A stretch of 8,381 bases of DNA, taken from an uncultured Collinsella sp. Its GTDB lineage: Bacteria > Actinomycetota > Coriobacteriia > Coriobacteriales > Coriobacteriaceae. The position numbers and the translations under genes were made by a program. The DNA lies in NCBI GenBank assembly GCA_900554905.1, contig USJB01000047.1, positions 1 through 8,381 on the forward strand. Reading direction: 5' to 3'. Shown piece after piece: positions 1 through 6,775 of the stretch. Position 1 is the first letter of the stretch, and each line of letters opens with the position of its first letter. The notes below the pieces were generated by a model. That model was not told the DNA's origin. It did not search any database and worked only from the letters and a program-made list of their open reading frames with translations.

Positions 1-1
1 A

Positions 2-27
2 ATGTTGCGCAACATGATTCGCGAATC
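2..27. promoter_or_regulatory. Two abutting perfect palindromes, candidate operators
   Basis: Positions 2-15 form a perfect 14-bp palindrome (ATGTTGCGCAACAT). Positions 16-27 form a perfect 12-bp palindrome (GATTCGCGAATC) that begins at the next base. The cores are TTGCGCAA and TTCGCGAA, and the centres lie 13 bp apart. They sit 51-76 bp before the start of the gene at 78, where an operator could act. With no spacer at their centres they would make poor RNA hairpins, so a dimeric DNA-binding protein is the more natural reading. The window edge hides what lies upstream, so they could belong to another gene. The symmetry is seen directly; the function is inferred. Confidence 0.45.
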
Positions 28-77
28 TTAGGCAACCATGGCAGTATCGACATTCGTATCCAGAGGAAAGGATTGCC

Positions 78-1661
78 ATGTTTAAGAGCATCCAAAAGAG
101 CGGAAGGATCGCAGCAGTCGCCATCGGCCTGATCGCGGCCTTGTCTCCGCTCGCAGCCCCTCCAGCAGCATTAGCCGGCGGCAGCGTACCGACGCCTGAG
201 CTTAAGAAGTCGTATAGCTTTAAGACCAGCAACGATATCAGTCTTTCGGACTTCCGCACCAGCGGTCATACGCAATTCGGTTATCTATTTGATTGTGATG
301 GCTATTTCAATGATAGGAGCGTTGCTCTTATTAATTTAGAAGCTGGCAGCACAAGCCCCGTTAACATTCCGGATGAGTACTATGATTCTGCATGTCTTTC
401 AGAAAACGATGAACTCTACTGGGTAGATAATGGCAATTTAGTCGTATTCTCACCGAACACCAAAACACGGACAGTTCATCCCATCAATCCAACCAAATAT
501 GCTCATACCGAAGTAATCATCTCCGAAAACCGCAAAAGAGCAGCTGTGGAATGTTATGACTCTGATTATGCACCTAAACAGGTCATGTTCTATGACCTCA
601 ACTCCGATGAACTAATTCAGTCTTATCAGTCAAATAAAGACGACTCTTCGTACTACTTCTCAAAAGATATGAGCCGTCTATATGCCTTACAGGACAATAC
701 TAAGGACGGCGTCGTTGCACTTAGGGTTTTCAACTGTGATACAGGGTCAACAGAATTAAAGACCGTCAACGTAAAAAAAGATGATAGGTCTTCGGATGTC
801 AACTGCATTACCCTCAGTTCTAGCTCGGACGACATTTATCTTCAGAGCGATATCGCGTTAATCAAAGCAGACCGCGACGGGAATATGCGCATTCTACTCA
901 ATGATGACGACCTCGCCCCTGGCGGACTGTATTCATCAACATCGACGGAGTTCTATTCCGTCTACACAAAGAATGGTTCGAACGATCTTTTCGAAGAAGA
1001 TGATGGTGATTACTACTTAAATGAACAGGATGCAAACCTTAGCATTCTCGATTTACGAAGCGATGACATCATCAGCACAACCGCCTACCCTTTCGGCTAT
1101 GGAATCCTCGACGGCATCTCGCATGACGGAAACATCTTGCTGGGATATTGCGTCGACAATGACAAGTTGGGAAATTTCTTAGTAGATGCCAAATCTGGAT
1201 CAAAAGTCAAATTCGGTTCCTCGGACAATTGTCTTTCATTCATGAATGGCGACCGAGAAATACTGGCGACTTATCAGAGCGATTACATGCTTCATGTGAA
1301 CATCTACAAGTCGAACATTCCCCATTCACTCCCCGATGATGTTCTCTACTTTGTCCAAACTCACCTGCCGTTTGTTATTGGCGGTGGCGTGGCGATCGTC
1401 CTAGTTATCGGTGGCGTGATTGTTGTTCTTTGCGTCCGCAAAAAGCGCACGAAGGCCACGAACGGCGCAGTAGCCGCAGCGCCCAAGCCTCAGCGCAAGC
1501 AGCGTCGTCGCCAGAAGCGCGCCCAGCAGAACGCCGTAGCACCCACAGCACCGGCTATGCAAGCAGCTCCGGCCGAGCCTGCCCGCTTCTGCCGTCACTG
1601 CGGAACCCCGCTCGTGCCCGAAGCCCAGTTCTGCCCCACATGCGGACAAAAGGTAGACTAG
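78..1661 (+). CDS. Secreted single-pass membrane protein with cytoplasmic zinc ribbon
   Basis: This 527-residue protein is of unknown function. Residues 1-33 look like a Sec signal peptide: basic start, hydrophobic core, and an ALA site before GGS. Residues 34-428 form a large extracytoplasmic domain rich in Asp, Ser and Tyr, with short strand-like repeats and acidic clusters around 275-312. This recalls a beta-propeller, but no diagnostic repeat was found. Residues about 430-453 are a transmembrane helix, followed by RKKR as a stop-transfer signal. A basic Ala/Pro/Gln linker (about 454-502) then leads to a C-terminal zinc ribbon with Cys505, Cys508, Cys519 and Cys522. The expected topology is ectodomain outside, ribbon inside. 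The start is supported by an AAAGGA ribosome site at 67-72, five bases before the ATG. The middle of the gene is visibly poorer in GC than its 3' end and than the importer genes. It may be a surface sensor or envelope-associated protein, but this is inference. Confidence 0.85.
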   Translation: MFKSIQKSGRIAAVAIGLIAALSPLAAPPAALAGGSVPTPELKKSYSFKTSNDISLSDFRTSGHTQFGYLFDCDGYFNDRSVALINLEAGSTSPVNIPDEYYDSACLSENDELYWVDNGNLVVFSPNTKTRTVHPINPTKYAHTEVIISENRKRAAVECYDSDYAPKQVMFYDLNSDELIQSYQSNKDDSSYYFSKDMSRLYALQDNTKDGVVALRVFNCDTGSTELKTVNVKKDDRSSDVNCITLSSSSDDIYLQSDIALIKADRDGNMRILLNDDDLAPGGLYSSTSTEFYSVYTKNGSNDLFEEDDGDYYLNEQDANLSILDLRSDDIISTTAYPFGYGILDGISHDGNILLGYCVDNDKLGNFLVDAKSGSKVKFGSSDNCLSFMNGDREILATYQSDYMLHVNIYKSNIPHSLPDDVLYFVQTHLPFVIGGGVAIVLVIGGVIVVLCVRKKRTKATNGAVAAAPKPQRKQRRRQKRAQQNAVAPTAPAMQAAPAEPARFCRHCGTPLVPEAQFCPTCGQKVD

Positions 1662-1689
1662 CGAACAAAAACCTAATAGACCCCAACCA

Positions 1690-1729
1690 CCAAGGCCCCG
1701 TTCCGACACATTCCGGAACGGGGCCTTGG
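1690..1729. terminator. Strong hairpin between convergent genes, probable bidirectional terminator
   Basis: Arms 1690-1705 and 1714-1729 are perfectly complementary over 16 bp, GC-rich, with an 8-nt loop. The hairpin lies 29 nt after the zinc-ribbon gene and about 90 nt after livF, so it suits both converging transcripts. Neither side has a tight U-tract. On the minus strand a run of five T occurs about 15 nt beyond the stem. It may therefore act with a termination factor or as a 3'-end stabiliser. Confidence 0.7.
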
Positions 1730-1738
1730 CTTGGTGCA

Positions 1739-1805
1739 GGGGTGCTAATTTGGGAAGGTCATCGTCGCACGCCCCAATGAAGTTGCGGTGGATAGTCAGC
1801 ACCCC
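1739..1805 (+). other. Long-range inverted repeat followed by a T run
   Basis: GGGGTGCT at 1739-1746 is the exact reverse complement of AGCACCCC at 1798-1805, and TTTT follows at 1806-1809. A smaller inner pairing is possible between 1750-1754 (TTGGG) and 1773-1777 (CCCAA). Read on the plus strand this could be a branched RNA ending in a terminator. It could also be a second end point for the upstream transcript or a dispersed intergenic element. No promoter was recognised, so a small-RNA gene is not claimed. Confidence 0.3.
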
Positions 1806-1819
1806 TTTTGTTGGATTGG

Positions 1820-2533
1820 CTAGCCTCCGAGGTAAGCCTTGCGGACGTTATCGTCGTGCAGGAGCTCTTGACCCGTGCCGGTCATGGTGATCTTGCCGGT
1901 CTCGAGCACGTAGCCGCGCGTAGCAATCGAGAGCGCCATCTGCGCGTTCTGCTCGACCAGGAGCACCGTGGTGCCGGCCTTGTGCAGGTCCTCGACAATC
2001 TGGAAGATCTGCTCAATCAGAATCGGCGCCAGGCCCATGGAAGGCTCGTCGAGCATGAGCAGCTTGGGGTTGCTCATAAGGGCGCGGCCCATAACGAGCA
2101 TCTGCTGCTCGCCGCCCGAAAGGGTGCCGGCGACCTGGCGACGGCGCTCCTTAAGGCGCGGGAACTGCTCGTAGACACGCTCAAGGCCCGGAGCGACCGT
2201 GGACTTGGGCTGTGTATAGGCGCCCATCTCCAGGTTCTCCTCGACCGTCATCTGCAAAAAGGCGCGACGGCCCTCGGGGACCTGAGCCAGGCCCTTACCA
2301 ACCAGCTTATCAGCGGGCGTATGGGTAATGTCCTCGCCCATAAACTTGATGGAGCCGGTCTTGGAGCGCAGCAGGCCCGAGACGGTCTTGAGCGTTGTGG
2401 ACTTGCCGGCACCGTTGGCACCAATCAAGGCCACGATCTCGCCCTCGTTAACGTTAAAGGAGATGTCCTTGATGGCGTGGATGGCGCCGTACCAGACGTT
2501 GATGTTGTAGACGGAAAGCATCGGCTCTGCCAT
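1820..2533 (-). CDS. livF: HAAT-family ABC importer ATPase LivF
   Basis: This 237-residue ATPase is one of the two nucleotide-binding subunits that power uptake of branched-chain (or related aliphatic) amino acids at the inner face of the membrane. Visible motifs are Walker A GANGAGKST (38-46), Q-loop Gln84, signature LSGGEQQ (138-144), Walker B with Asp162-Glu163, and the D-loop region SMGLAP after it. The usual switch histidine is replaced by Gln195 in LLVEQN, which is typical of LivF and is not a defect. The length matches the family. The ATG follows the livG stop directly (TAAATG), and an AGGGGGA ribosome site lies at 2541-2547 inside the end of livG, so translation is probably coupled. 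It is the last gene of the operon, ahead of the hairpin at 1690-1729. Confidence 0.96.
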   Translation of the reverse strand: MAEPMLSVYNINVWYGAIHAIKDISFNVNEGEIVALIGANGAGKSTTLKTVSGLLRSKTGSIKFMGEDITHTPADKLVGKGLAQVPEGRRAFLQMTVEENLEMGAYTQPKSTVAPGLERVYEQFPRLKERRRQVAGTLSGGEQQMLVMGRALMSNPKLLMLDEPSMGLAPILIEQIFQIVEDLHKAGTTVLLVEQNAQMALSIATRGYVLETGKITMTGTGQELLHDDNVRKAYLGG

Positions 2534-3394
2534 TTAGTTCTCCCCCTTATCCTGCTTGCCCAGATATGCCTCGATAACGGCGTCGTTATTCTGGATTTCC
2601 TCGGCCGTGCCCTTGGCGATGACCTTACCAAAGTTGAGCACGCAGATACCCTCGCAAATATTCATGACGAGCGACATGTCGTGCTCGATAAGCATGATGG
2701 CAATGCCGAAGGTGTCGCGAATCTTAACGATGTTCTCCATGAGTTCCGCGGTCTCGGACGGGTTCATGCCGGCGGCAGGCTCGTCGAGCAGCAGCAGCTT
2801 GGGGTTGGTGGCAAGCGCGCGGACGATCTCCAGACGACGCTGGGCGCCGTAAGGCAGCGAGCCGGCCTGCTCGTTTGCCAGGTGCTCCATATCAAAGATG
2901 GACAGCAGCTCCATGGCGCGCTCGTGAGCAGCCTTCTCGTGCTTCCAATACGTCGGCAGGCGCAGCACGCCCTCAAAACCGGAGTAGCGCTCCTGGTTAT
3001 GCAGACCGACCTTAACGTTGTCCTCCACCGTCATGGTGTTGAACAGGCGAATGTTCTGGAATGTACGGGCAATACCCATGCGGTTGACCTGATAGACCGA
3101 CTTGCCCGAGGTATCCTCTCCGTCGAGCAGGATGGTGCCGTGCGTGGGCTGATACACCTTGGTGAGCAGGTTGAAGACCGTGGTCTTACCGGCACCGTTG
3201 GGGCCGATCAGACCGGCGATCTCGGTCTTGCCGATAGTCAGGCTAAAGTCGTCGACTGCCTTAAGGCCACCGAACTCAATGCCCAGGTGGATGCACTCGA
3301 GTGCAGGGCGCTCGCCCAGGTCACGATCGGGAACGATGGCGCCAGAAGGATACGGGACCATCTTGCCCTTCTTGAACTCAAATTTACTGGGCAT
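2534..3394 (-). CDS. livG: HAAT-family ABC importer ATPase LivG
   Basis: This 286-residue protein is the second ATPase subunit of the importer and pairs with LivF under the LivH-LivM channel. It shows Walker A GPNGAGKTT (64-72), Q-loop Gln113 in TFQNIRLF, the LivG-type signature LPYGAQRRLEI (180-190), Walker B with Asp204-Glu205, and switch His238 in LIEHDM. The start is set at the ATG at 3394 because a near-perfect ribosome site (AAGGAGGTG, 3402-3410) precedes it by seven bases. A longer reading would need a TTG at 3421 with no such support. The first 11 nt overlap the end of livM. About 30 residues precede the first conserved strand (ALECIHLGIEFGG), a longer N-terminus than the compact enteric LivG. 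Confidence 0.96.
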   Translation of the reverse strand: MPSKFEFKKGKMVPYPSGAIVPDRDLGERPALECIHLGIEFGGLKAVDDFSLTIGKTEIAGLIGPNGAGKTTVFNLLTKVYQPTHGTILLDGEDTSGKSVYQVNRMGIARTFQNIRLFNTMTVEDNVKVGLHNQERYSGFEGVLRLPTYWKHEKAAHERAMELLSIFDMEHLANEQAGSLPYGAQRRLEIVRALATNPKLLLLDEPAAGMNPSETAELMENIVKIRDTFGIAIMLIEHDMSLVMNICEGICVLNFGKVIAKGTAEEIQNNDAVIEAYLGKQDKGEN

Positions 3395-4463
3395 CGGCTG
3401 CCACCTCCTTCTTGGAAGCAAAGCGATCCTTAATGCGTGCGAAGAACGCCTTGAGCTGCGGGTTGTTGGTAAAGATCATGACCAGGATCAGCACGATAGC
3501 GTAAATGAGCATACGGTAGTCCGAGAACTGACGGAGCAGCTCGGGAAGCACCGTGAGCAGCGCCGCCGCGATGACGGAGCCGCGCATATTGCCCAGACCG
3601 CCCAGGACCACGAACACCAGGATGAGAATGGACGTGTTGAAGTCGAACTTGGTGGCGGAGAGCTGCGAGAAGTTACCGCCGAAGAGGGCTCCGGCAGCAC
3701 CGGCGAGGGCAGCAGAAACCACGAAGGCGATCATGCGGTACTCAGTGACGGAGATGCCTACGGACTCGGCTGCAATCTTGTTATCGCGCACGGCCATAAT
3801 GGCACGGCCGGTACGGCTGCGAACCAGGTTGAGCACGATCACGAGTGCGACCATGACCAGGATGGCACCGGCGAGGAAGGTCGAGTACGTCGACACGCCC
3901 GAGGCGCCCTGGGCGCCCTTGATGATGGCGGTGCCGTCCTCGAGCAGGTGCAGGTCGTCGATCGTAGAGTTGCCCGTGATGTTAAAGATCACGTGCAGGC
4001 CGCGGGAGTCGACGCCCACAATGAGGCAGGTGACGATCTCTTTGATGATCTCGCCAAAAGCCAGGGTCACGATGGCCAGATAGTCGCCGCTCAGGCGCAG
4101 GACCGGGATACCAATCAAGAAGCCCAAGATGGCAGCGGCGATAGCGCCGACCACAATGCTGATGATCAGGCGCACCGGATCGGAGGGAACGGCGCTCTCC
4201 AGCGCGACAGCGGTAACGATGCCCGTATAGGCGCCGACGCTCATAAAGCCCGCGTGGCCCAGCGACAAGTCGCCCGCGATGCCGACGACGAGGTTAAGGG
4301 AGATGGCCATGACGATATAGGCCGTGATGGGAACCAGCTGACCGGCGATCATGCGCGGAATCATGTGGTTAGACTGCATAAAGAACACGATGGCGAACGC
4401 CACAAGGCACATGGCGTACGTAACAAAGTCGTGACGCGTCTGCTTGTCTTTAAGAAACTTCAT
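3384..4463 (-). CDS. livM: HAAT-family ABC importer permease LivM
   Basis: This 359-residue polytopic membrane protein is one half of the channel. It has many hydrophobic helices, beginning at about residues 14-29. The LivM-type block SLNLVVGIAGDLSLGHAGF spans residues 55-73, and GGLGNMRGS is at 288-296. Residues 219-237 (GRAIMAVRDNKIAAESVGI) form the cytoplasmic coupling loop expected to contact the ATPases. A long hydrophilic stretch at about 150-195 is probably a loop between helices. The ATG at 4463 is preferred because AGGTGA (4469-4474) precedes it by five bases. A GTG at 4472, directly after the livH stop, would add three residues and cannot be excluded. The gap to livH is 9 nt, and the 3' end overlaps livG by 11 nt. 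Confidence 0.94.
   Translation of the reverse strand: MKFLKDKQTRHDFVTYAMCLVAFAIVFFMQSNHMIPRMIAGQLVPITAYIVMAISLNLVVGIAGDLSLGHAGFMSVGAYTGIVTAVALESAVPSDPVRLIISIVVGAIAAAILGFLIGIPVLRLSGDYLAIVTLAFGEIIKEIVTCLIVGVDSRGLHVIFNITGNSTIDDLHLLEDGTAIIKGAQGASGVSTYSTFLAGAILVMVALVIVLNLVRSRTGRAIMAVRDNKIAAESVGISVTEYRMIAFVVSAALAGAAGALFGGNFSQLSATKFDFNTSILILVFVVLGGLGNMRGSVIAAALLTVLPELLRQFSDYRMLIYAIVLILVMIFTNNPQLKAFFARIKDRFASKKEVAADAQ
3402..3410 (-). promoter_or_regulatory. Ribosome binding site that fixes the livG start
   Basis: AAGGAGGTG on the minus strand is almost fully complementary to the 16S 3' end and sits seven bases before the ATG at 3394. It lies inside the last codons of livM, so ribosomes finishing livM can start livG. 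Confidence 0.85.
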
Positions 4464-4468
4464 ACCGC

Positions 4469-4474
4469 TCACCT
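4469..4474 (-). promoter_or_regulatory. Ribosome binding site favouring the ATG start of livM
   Basis: AGGTGA on the minus strand overlaps the livH stop codon and lies five bases before the ATG at 4463. This position favours that ATG over the GTG at 4472 and suggests stop-start coupling between livH and livM. Confidence 0.6.
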
Positions 4475-5354
4475 ACACCTTCTCGGGGACGTACTTGCCC
4501 AAGAGGCCGGCAGGCTTGACGAGCAGGACGATGATCAAAACACCAAAGACGATGGAGTTGGCAAGGCTCGTGGAAATGTAGGCCTGCGCCATCGCTTCGA
4601 TGATGCCGATGAGAATGCCGCCGACAAAGGCGCCGGGGATGGAGCCGATGCCACCGAAGACGGCAGCGTCGAAGGCCTTGATGCCAGGCATGGCACCCGT
4701 CGTAGGCTGCAGCACCGGCGAGTAGGAGCACAGGAGCACGCCGGCGATGGCGGCAAGGGCAGAGCCGATGGCGAACGTCATCGAGATGGTACGGTTGACG
4801 TTGATGCCCATGAGCTGAGCGGCGGCCTTGTCCTCGGACACGGCGCGCATGGCTTTGCCCATCTTGGTCTTGCCTGTAAAGAACATCAGGCCGGCCATGA
4901 TAACCAGGCAGGCGACGATGGTGACGAGCGAGACGGCGCTCACGTTGAACCTTGCCAAGAACTCCGGCACCGGGAAGGCGACGAGCGAAGTAAAGTTCTT
5001 GGGCGTGGCGCCCCACAGAAGCTGTGCGGCATTCTGCAGGAAGTAGGACACGCCGATAGCCGTGATCAGAACGGCCAGCGGACCCGCCTGACGCAGCGGC
5101 TTATAGGCCAGACCCTCAATGAGAACACCGAGAACGGTACAGGCCACACAAGAGAGAACTACAGATGCCCAGCCCGGGAGGCCGAGATACGACGTGGCGC
5201 AGAACGAGACATAGGCACCGACCATGATGACGTCGCCGTGAGCGAAGTTCAGCATCTTGGCGATACCGTAGACCATGGTGTAGCCCAACGCGATGATGGC
5301 GTAGACGCTGCCCATGGACAGGCCGTTGACCAGGTATTGGATAAAGACCGTCAT
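4473..5354 (-). CDS. livH: HAAT-family ABC importer permease LivH
   Basis: This 293-residue polytopic membrane protein is the other channel half. It carries the LivH-type N-terminal block GLSMGSVYAIIALGYTMVYG (11-30), followed by NFAHGD (36-41). A coupling loop GKAMRAVSEDKAAAQLMGI lies at 166-184, GGIGSIPGAFVGG is at 234-246, and the C-terminus is the family-like PAGLLGK. The open frame extends upstream to 5447. The ATG at 5354 gives the family's usual length and has AAAGGGGG (5364-5371) nine bases upstream. The next upstream ATG (5363) abuts that G run and so lacks spacing. The longer reading would translate the hairpin at 5401-5420. A 139-nt gap with two hairpins separates it from binding protein 1. 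Confidence 0.94.
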   Translation of the reverse strand: MTVFIQYLVNGLSMGSVYAIIALGYTMVYGIAKMLNFAHGDVIMVGAYVSFCATSYLGLPGWASVVLSCVACTVLGVLIEGLAYKPLRQAGPLAVLITAIGVSYFLQNAAQLLWGATPKNFTSLVAFPVPEFLARFNVSAVSLVTIVACLVIMAGLMFFTGKTKMGKAMRAVSEDKAAAQLMGINVNRTISMTFAIGSALAAIAGVLLCSYSPVLQPTTGAMPGIKAFDAAVFGGIGSIPGAFVGGILIGIIEAMAQAYISTSLANSIVFGVLIIVLLVKPAGLLGKYVPEKV

Positions 5355-5363
5355 GTTCCACAT

Positions 5364-5371
5364 CCCCCTTT
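5364..5371 (-). promoter_or_regulatory. Ribosome binding site that fixes the livH start
   Basis: AAAGGGGG on the minus strand lies nine bases before the ATG at 5354. It touches the ATG at 5363, so it can serve only the downstream start. Confidence 0.65.
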
Positions 5372-5400
5372 CGAATAGGTTTCCAGTTAATGTATGAAAC

Positions 5401-5420
5401 AGGGACGTTACACTGTCCCT
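5401..5420. repeat. Perfect 6-bp inverted repeat in the leader of livH
   Basis: AGGGAC at 5401-5406 and GTCCCT at 5415-5420 can pair around an 8-nt loop. It lies 30 nt upstream of the livH ribosome site. No T-tract follows, so it may be an RNA stability element or part of a dispersed repeat. Confidence 0.4.
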
Positions 5421-5430
5421 AGATACCAAG

Positions 5431-5462
5431 CAAGCAGGGAAGGCCAAAACCTCCCCTGCTTG
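5431..5462 (-). terminator. Intra-operon hairpin after binding-protein gene 1
   Basis: Arms 5431-5443 and 5450-5462 pair over 13 positions with one A-C mismatch and a 6-nt loop (CCAAAA). It begins 31 nt after the stop of the binding-protein gene on the minus strand. No U-tract follows, so complete termination is unlikely. In operons of this kind such hairpins often stabilise the binding-protein message or partly reduce readthrough to the permease genes. That role is inferred here. Confidence 0.5.
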
Positions 5463-5493
5463 GGATCAAAACCGCTCTATGTAAGGCGGCCAA

Positions 5494-6681
5494 TTAGGCC
5501 TGTACGTACTTGCCATCGGTGATGACGTACGCCGTGGGCTCCTTCTGAACCTGGCCCTTATCGTTCCAGGTGAGCTTGCCGGTCAGACCGTCAACGGTAA
5601 TCTTGAGCATAGCCTTGGACAGCTTCTCGGCGGCCTCGGTCGGATCGGCGTCGACTCCAAGACCGGCCTCCTTGAGGGCCTCGGCCACCGCGTGCACGCC
5701 GTCGTAGGCGTCGGCGGCAAACTGGTCGGGGGTATCGCCGTACTTATCCTTGTAAGCGTTGACGAAGTCGGCGTTCTTCTCGTCGTCGGCAGAGAACGGG
5801 GTCATGAGCAGCAGACCCTCGGCAAGAGAGGTATCGAAGCCCTCAACGCCCAGGATGCCGTCCATGCCGTCGCAGCCCATCATCTTGACGTCGTAGCCCA
5901 TGTCCTTGGCGTTCTTGAGCAGGACGGACGCCGGCGTGTAGTAGATCGGCGCAAAGATCATGGTGGCGCCGGCCTGCTTGGCCTTAGTCAGCTGGTTGGT
6001 AAAGCTCGTGGCGGAGTCGTCCTTAAAGGTCTCCTCGTCGACAATCTCGAGCTTGGACTCAGCGGCCTGGGCCTTAAAGGAATCTGCGATGCCCGAAGAA
6101 TAGGCGTCGCCGGAGTTATAGAACAGCACGAACTTCTCGTCCGGATACTTCTGGGCCAGGAACTTGGCAGCGTTGACACCCTGGTTGGGGTCGGTGAAGC
6201 AAACCTGGAAGACGCAATCCTTGCCGTCGGTGACATCCTCAGAGGACGCGGACGGGGTGATCATGAACGTCTTGGGGTCGTTACCGCACTCTGCGGCAAC
6301 GGCAACCGACGCACCCGTGGTGGTCGGGCCGACGAGGGCCTGCATGCCCCAGTCGAGCAGGGTGTTGAAGGCGTTGACGGCCTTCTCGCCATCGGCCTGG
6401 TCATCCTCGGCCTTGCTGGCAAGCGGCAGATCCTTGGTCGAGAAATCCTTGCAGCCAAGCTCGACACCCTGGGTAACGGACTTGCCGTAGGACGCGTTGG
6501 CGCCGGTCAGCGGGCCGATGGTGCCGATCTTAAACGAAGCGTCGCCCGAAGCGGAACCGCTGTCGCCGCCGTTGGAGGAGCAACCAGCTAGAATGGACAT
6601 CGCCCCCAGACCTGCTGCGCTCGCGATAACGCTCCTGCGATTCATAACAGGGTTCAATGACTTACCGGTGAGGCTCGACAT
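5494..6681 (-). CDS. livK: Branched-chain amino acid type substrate-binding lipoprotein 1
   Basis: This 395-residue protein is a type I periplasmic-binding fold (Peripla_BP_6 type) that delivers ligand to LivHM at the outer face of the membrane. Arg15-Arg16, a hydrophobic stretch and the lipobox LAGC (31-34, lipidated Cys34) mark an exported lipoprotein with a twin-arginine-like signal. A Ser/Gly/Asp linker (35-48) precedes the fold, which opens with KIGTIGPLTG (51-60). TPSASS and YYTPASVLLKNAKDMGYD are further conserved blocks. The ATG at 6681 is preferred because AGGAG (6688-6692) lies six bases upstream; the internal ATG before NRRS has no ribosome site. It is about 70% identical by hand count to its upstream neighbour, mostly differing at both ends. 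The ligand cannot be read from sequence: leucine/isoleucine/valine is likely, but other HAAT ligands are possible. The symbol reflects its place next to livH. Confidence 0.93.
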   Translation of the reverse strand: MSSLTGKSLNPVMNRRSVIASAAGLGAMSILAGCSSNGGDSGSASGDASFKIGTIGPLTGANASYGKSVTQGVELGCKDFSTKDLPLASKAEDDQADGEKAVNAFNTLLDWGMQALVGPTTTGASVAVAAECGNDPKTFMITPSASSEDVTDGKDCVFQVCFTDPNQGVNAAKFLAQKYPDEKFVLFYNSGDAYSSGIADSFKAQAAESKLEIVDEETFKDDSATSFTNQLTKAKQAGATMIFAPIYYTPASVLLKNAKDMGYDVKMMGCDGMDGILGVEGFDTSLAEGLLLMTPFSADDEKNADFVNAYKDKYGDTPDQFAADAYDGVHAVAEALKEAGLGVDADPTEAAEKLSKAMLKITVDGLTGKLTWNDKGQVQKEPTAYVITDGKYVQA

Positions 6682-6702
6682 GCGGCTCTCCTCTCAAATC
6701 TC

Positions 6703-6748
6703 GTCGGGTTTCGGTAACCCGACAGGCCATCCTTCGCCGTGTTCGGCG
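6703..6748 (-). promoter_or_regulatory. Two hairpins in the leader of binding-protein gene 1
   Basis: GTCGGGTT (6703-6710) and AACCCGAC (6716-6723) form a perfect 8-bp stem with a 5-nt loop, ending about 10 nt before the ribosome site. CGCCG (6735-6739) and CGGCG (6744-6748) form a second 5-bp stem with a 4-nt loop. If this region is transcribed, the pair would fold just upstream of translation start and could stabilise the message or gate initiation. No T-tract follows either stem. Confidence 0.45.
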
Positions 6749-6775
6749 TTCGCAAAATAGTAGACGCTTTAGTTG

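Noticed and set aside
2..31. C-terminal end of an upstream gene (frame 2, ending in ...MIRES and TAG at 29-31)
   Set aside because: It is possible, but fewer than ten codons are visible, another frame is also open through the edge, and the palindromes offer a different explanation.
1401..1802. 133-codon minus-strand open frame crossing the end of the zinc-ribbon gene
   Set aside because: It is antisense to the linker and zinc ribbon and spans the terminator hairpin. The translation has no coherent pattern.
3395..3421. TTG start for LivG at 3421
   Set aside because: It lies upstream of a near-perfect ribosome site that serves the ATG at 3394, and it would lengthen the overlap with livM without need.
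1808..3433. 541-codon plus-strand open frame opposite livF and livG
   Set aside because: It is a mirror of two well-supported ATPase genes in GC-rich DNA. Its translation is a low-complexity Leu/Asp/His/Gly mixture with no recognisable domain.
3159..5378. 739-codon plus-strand open frame opposite livG, livM and livH
   Set aside because: It runs antisense across three conserved genes and their junctions. The His/Asp/Gly-rich translation is the usual product of reading GC-rich membrane-protein genes backwards.
5355..5447. Longer N-terminus for LivH starting at 5447
   Set aside because: The added residues are not family-like and would translate an inverted repeat. The ribosome site at 5364-5371 supports 5354.
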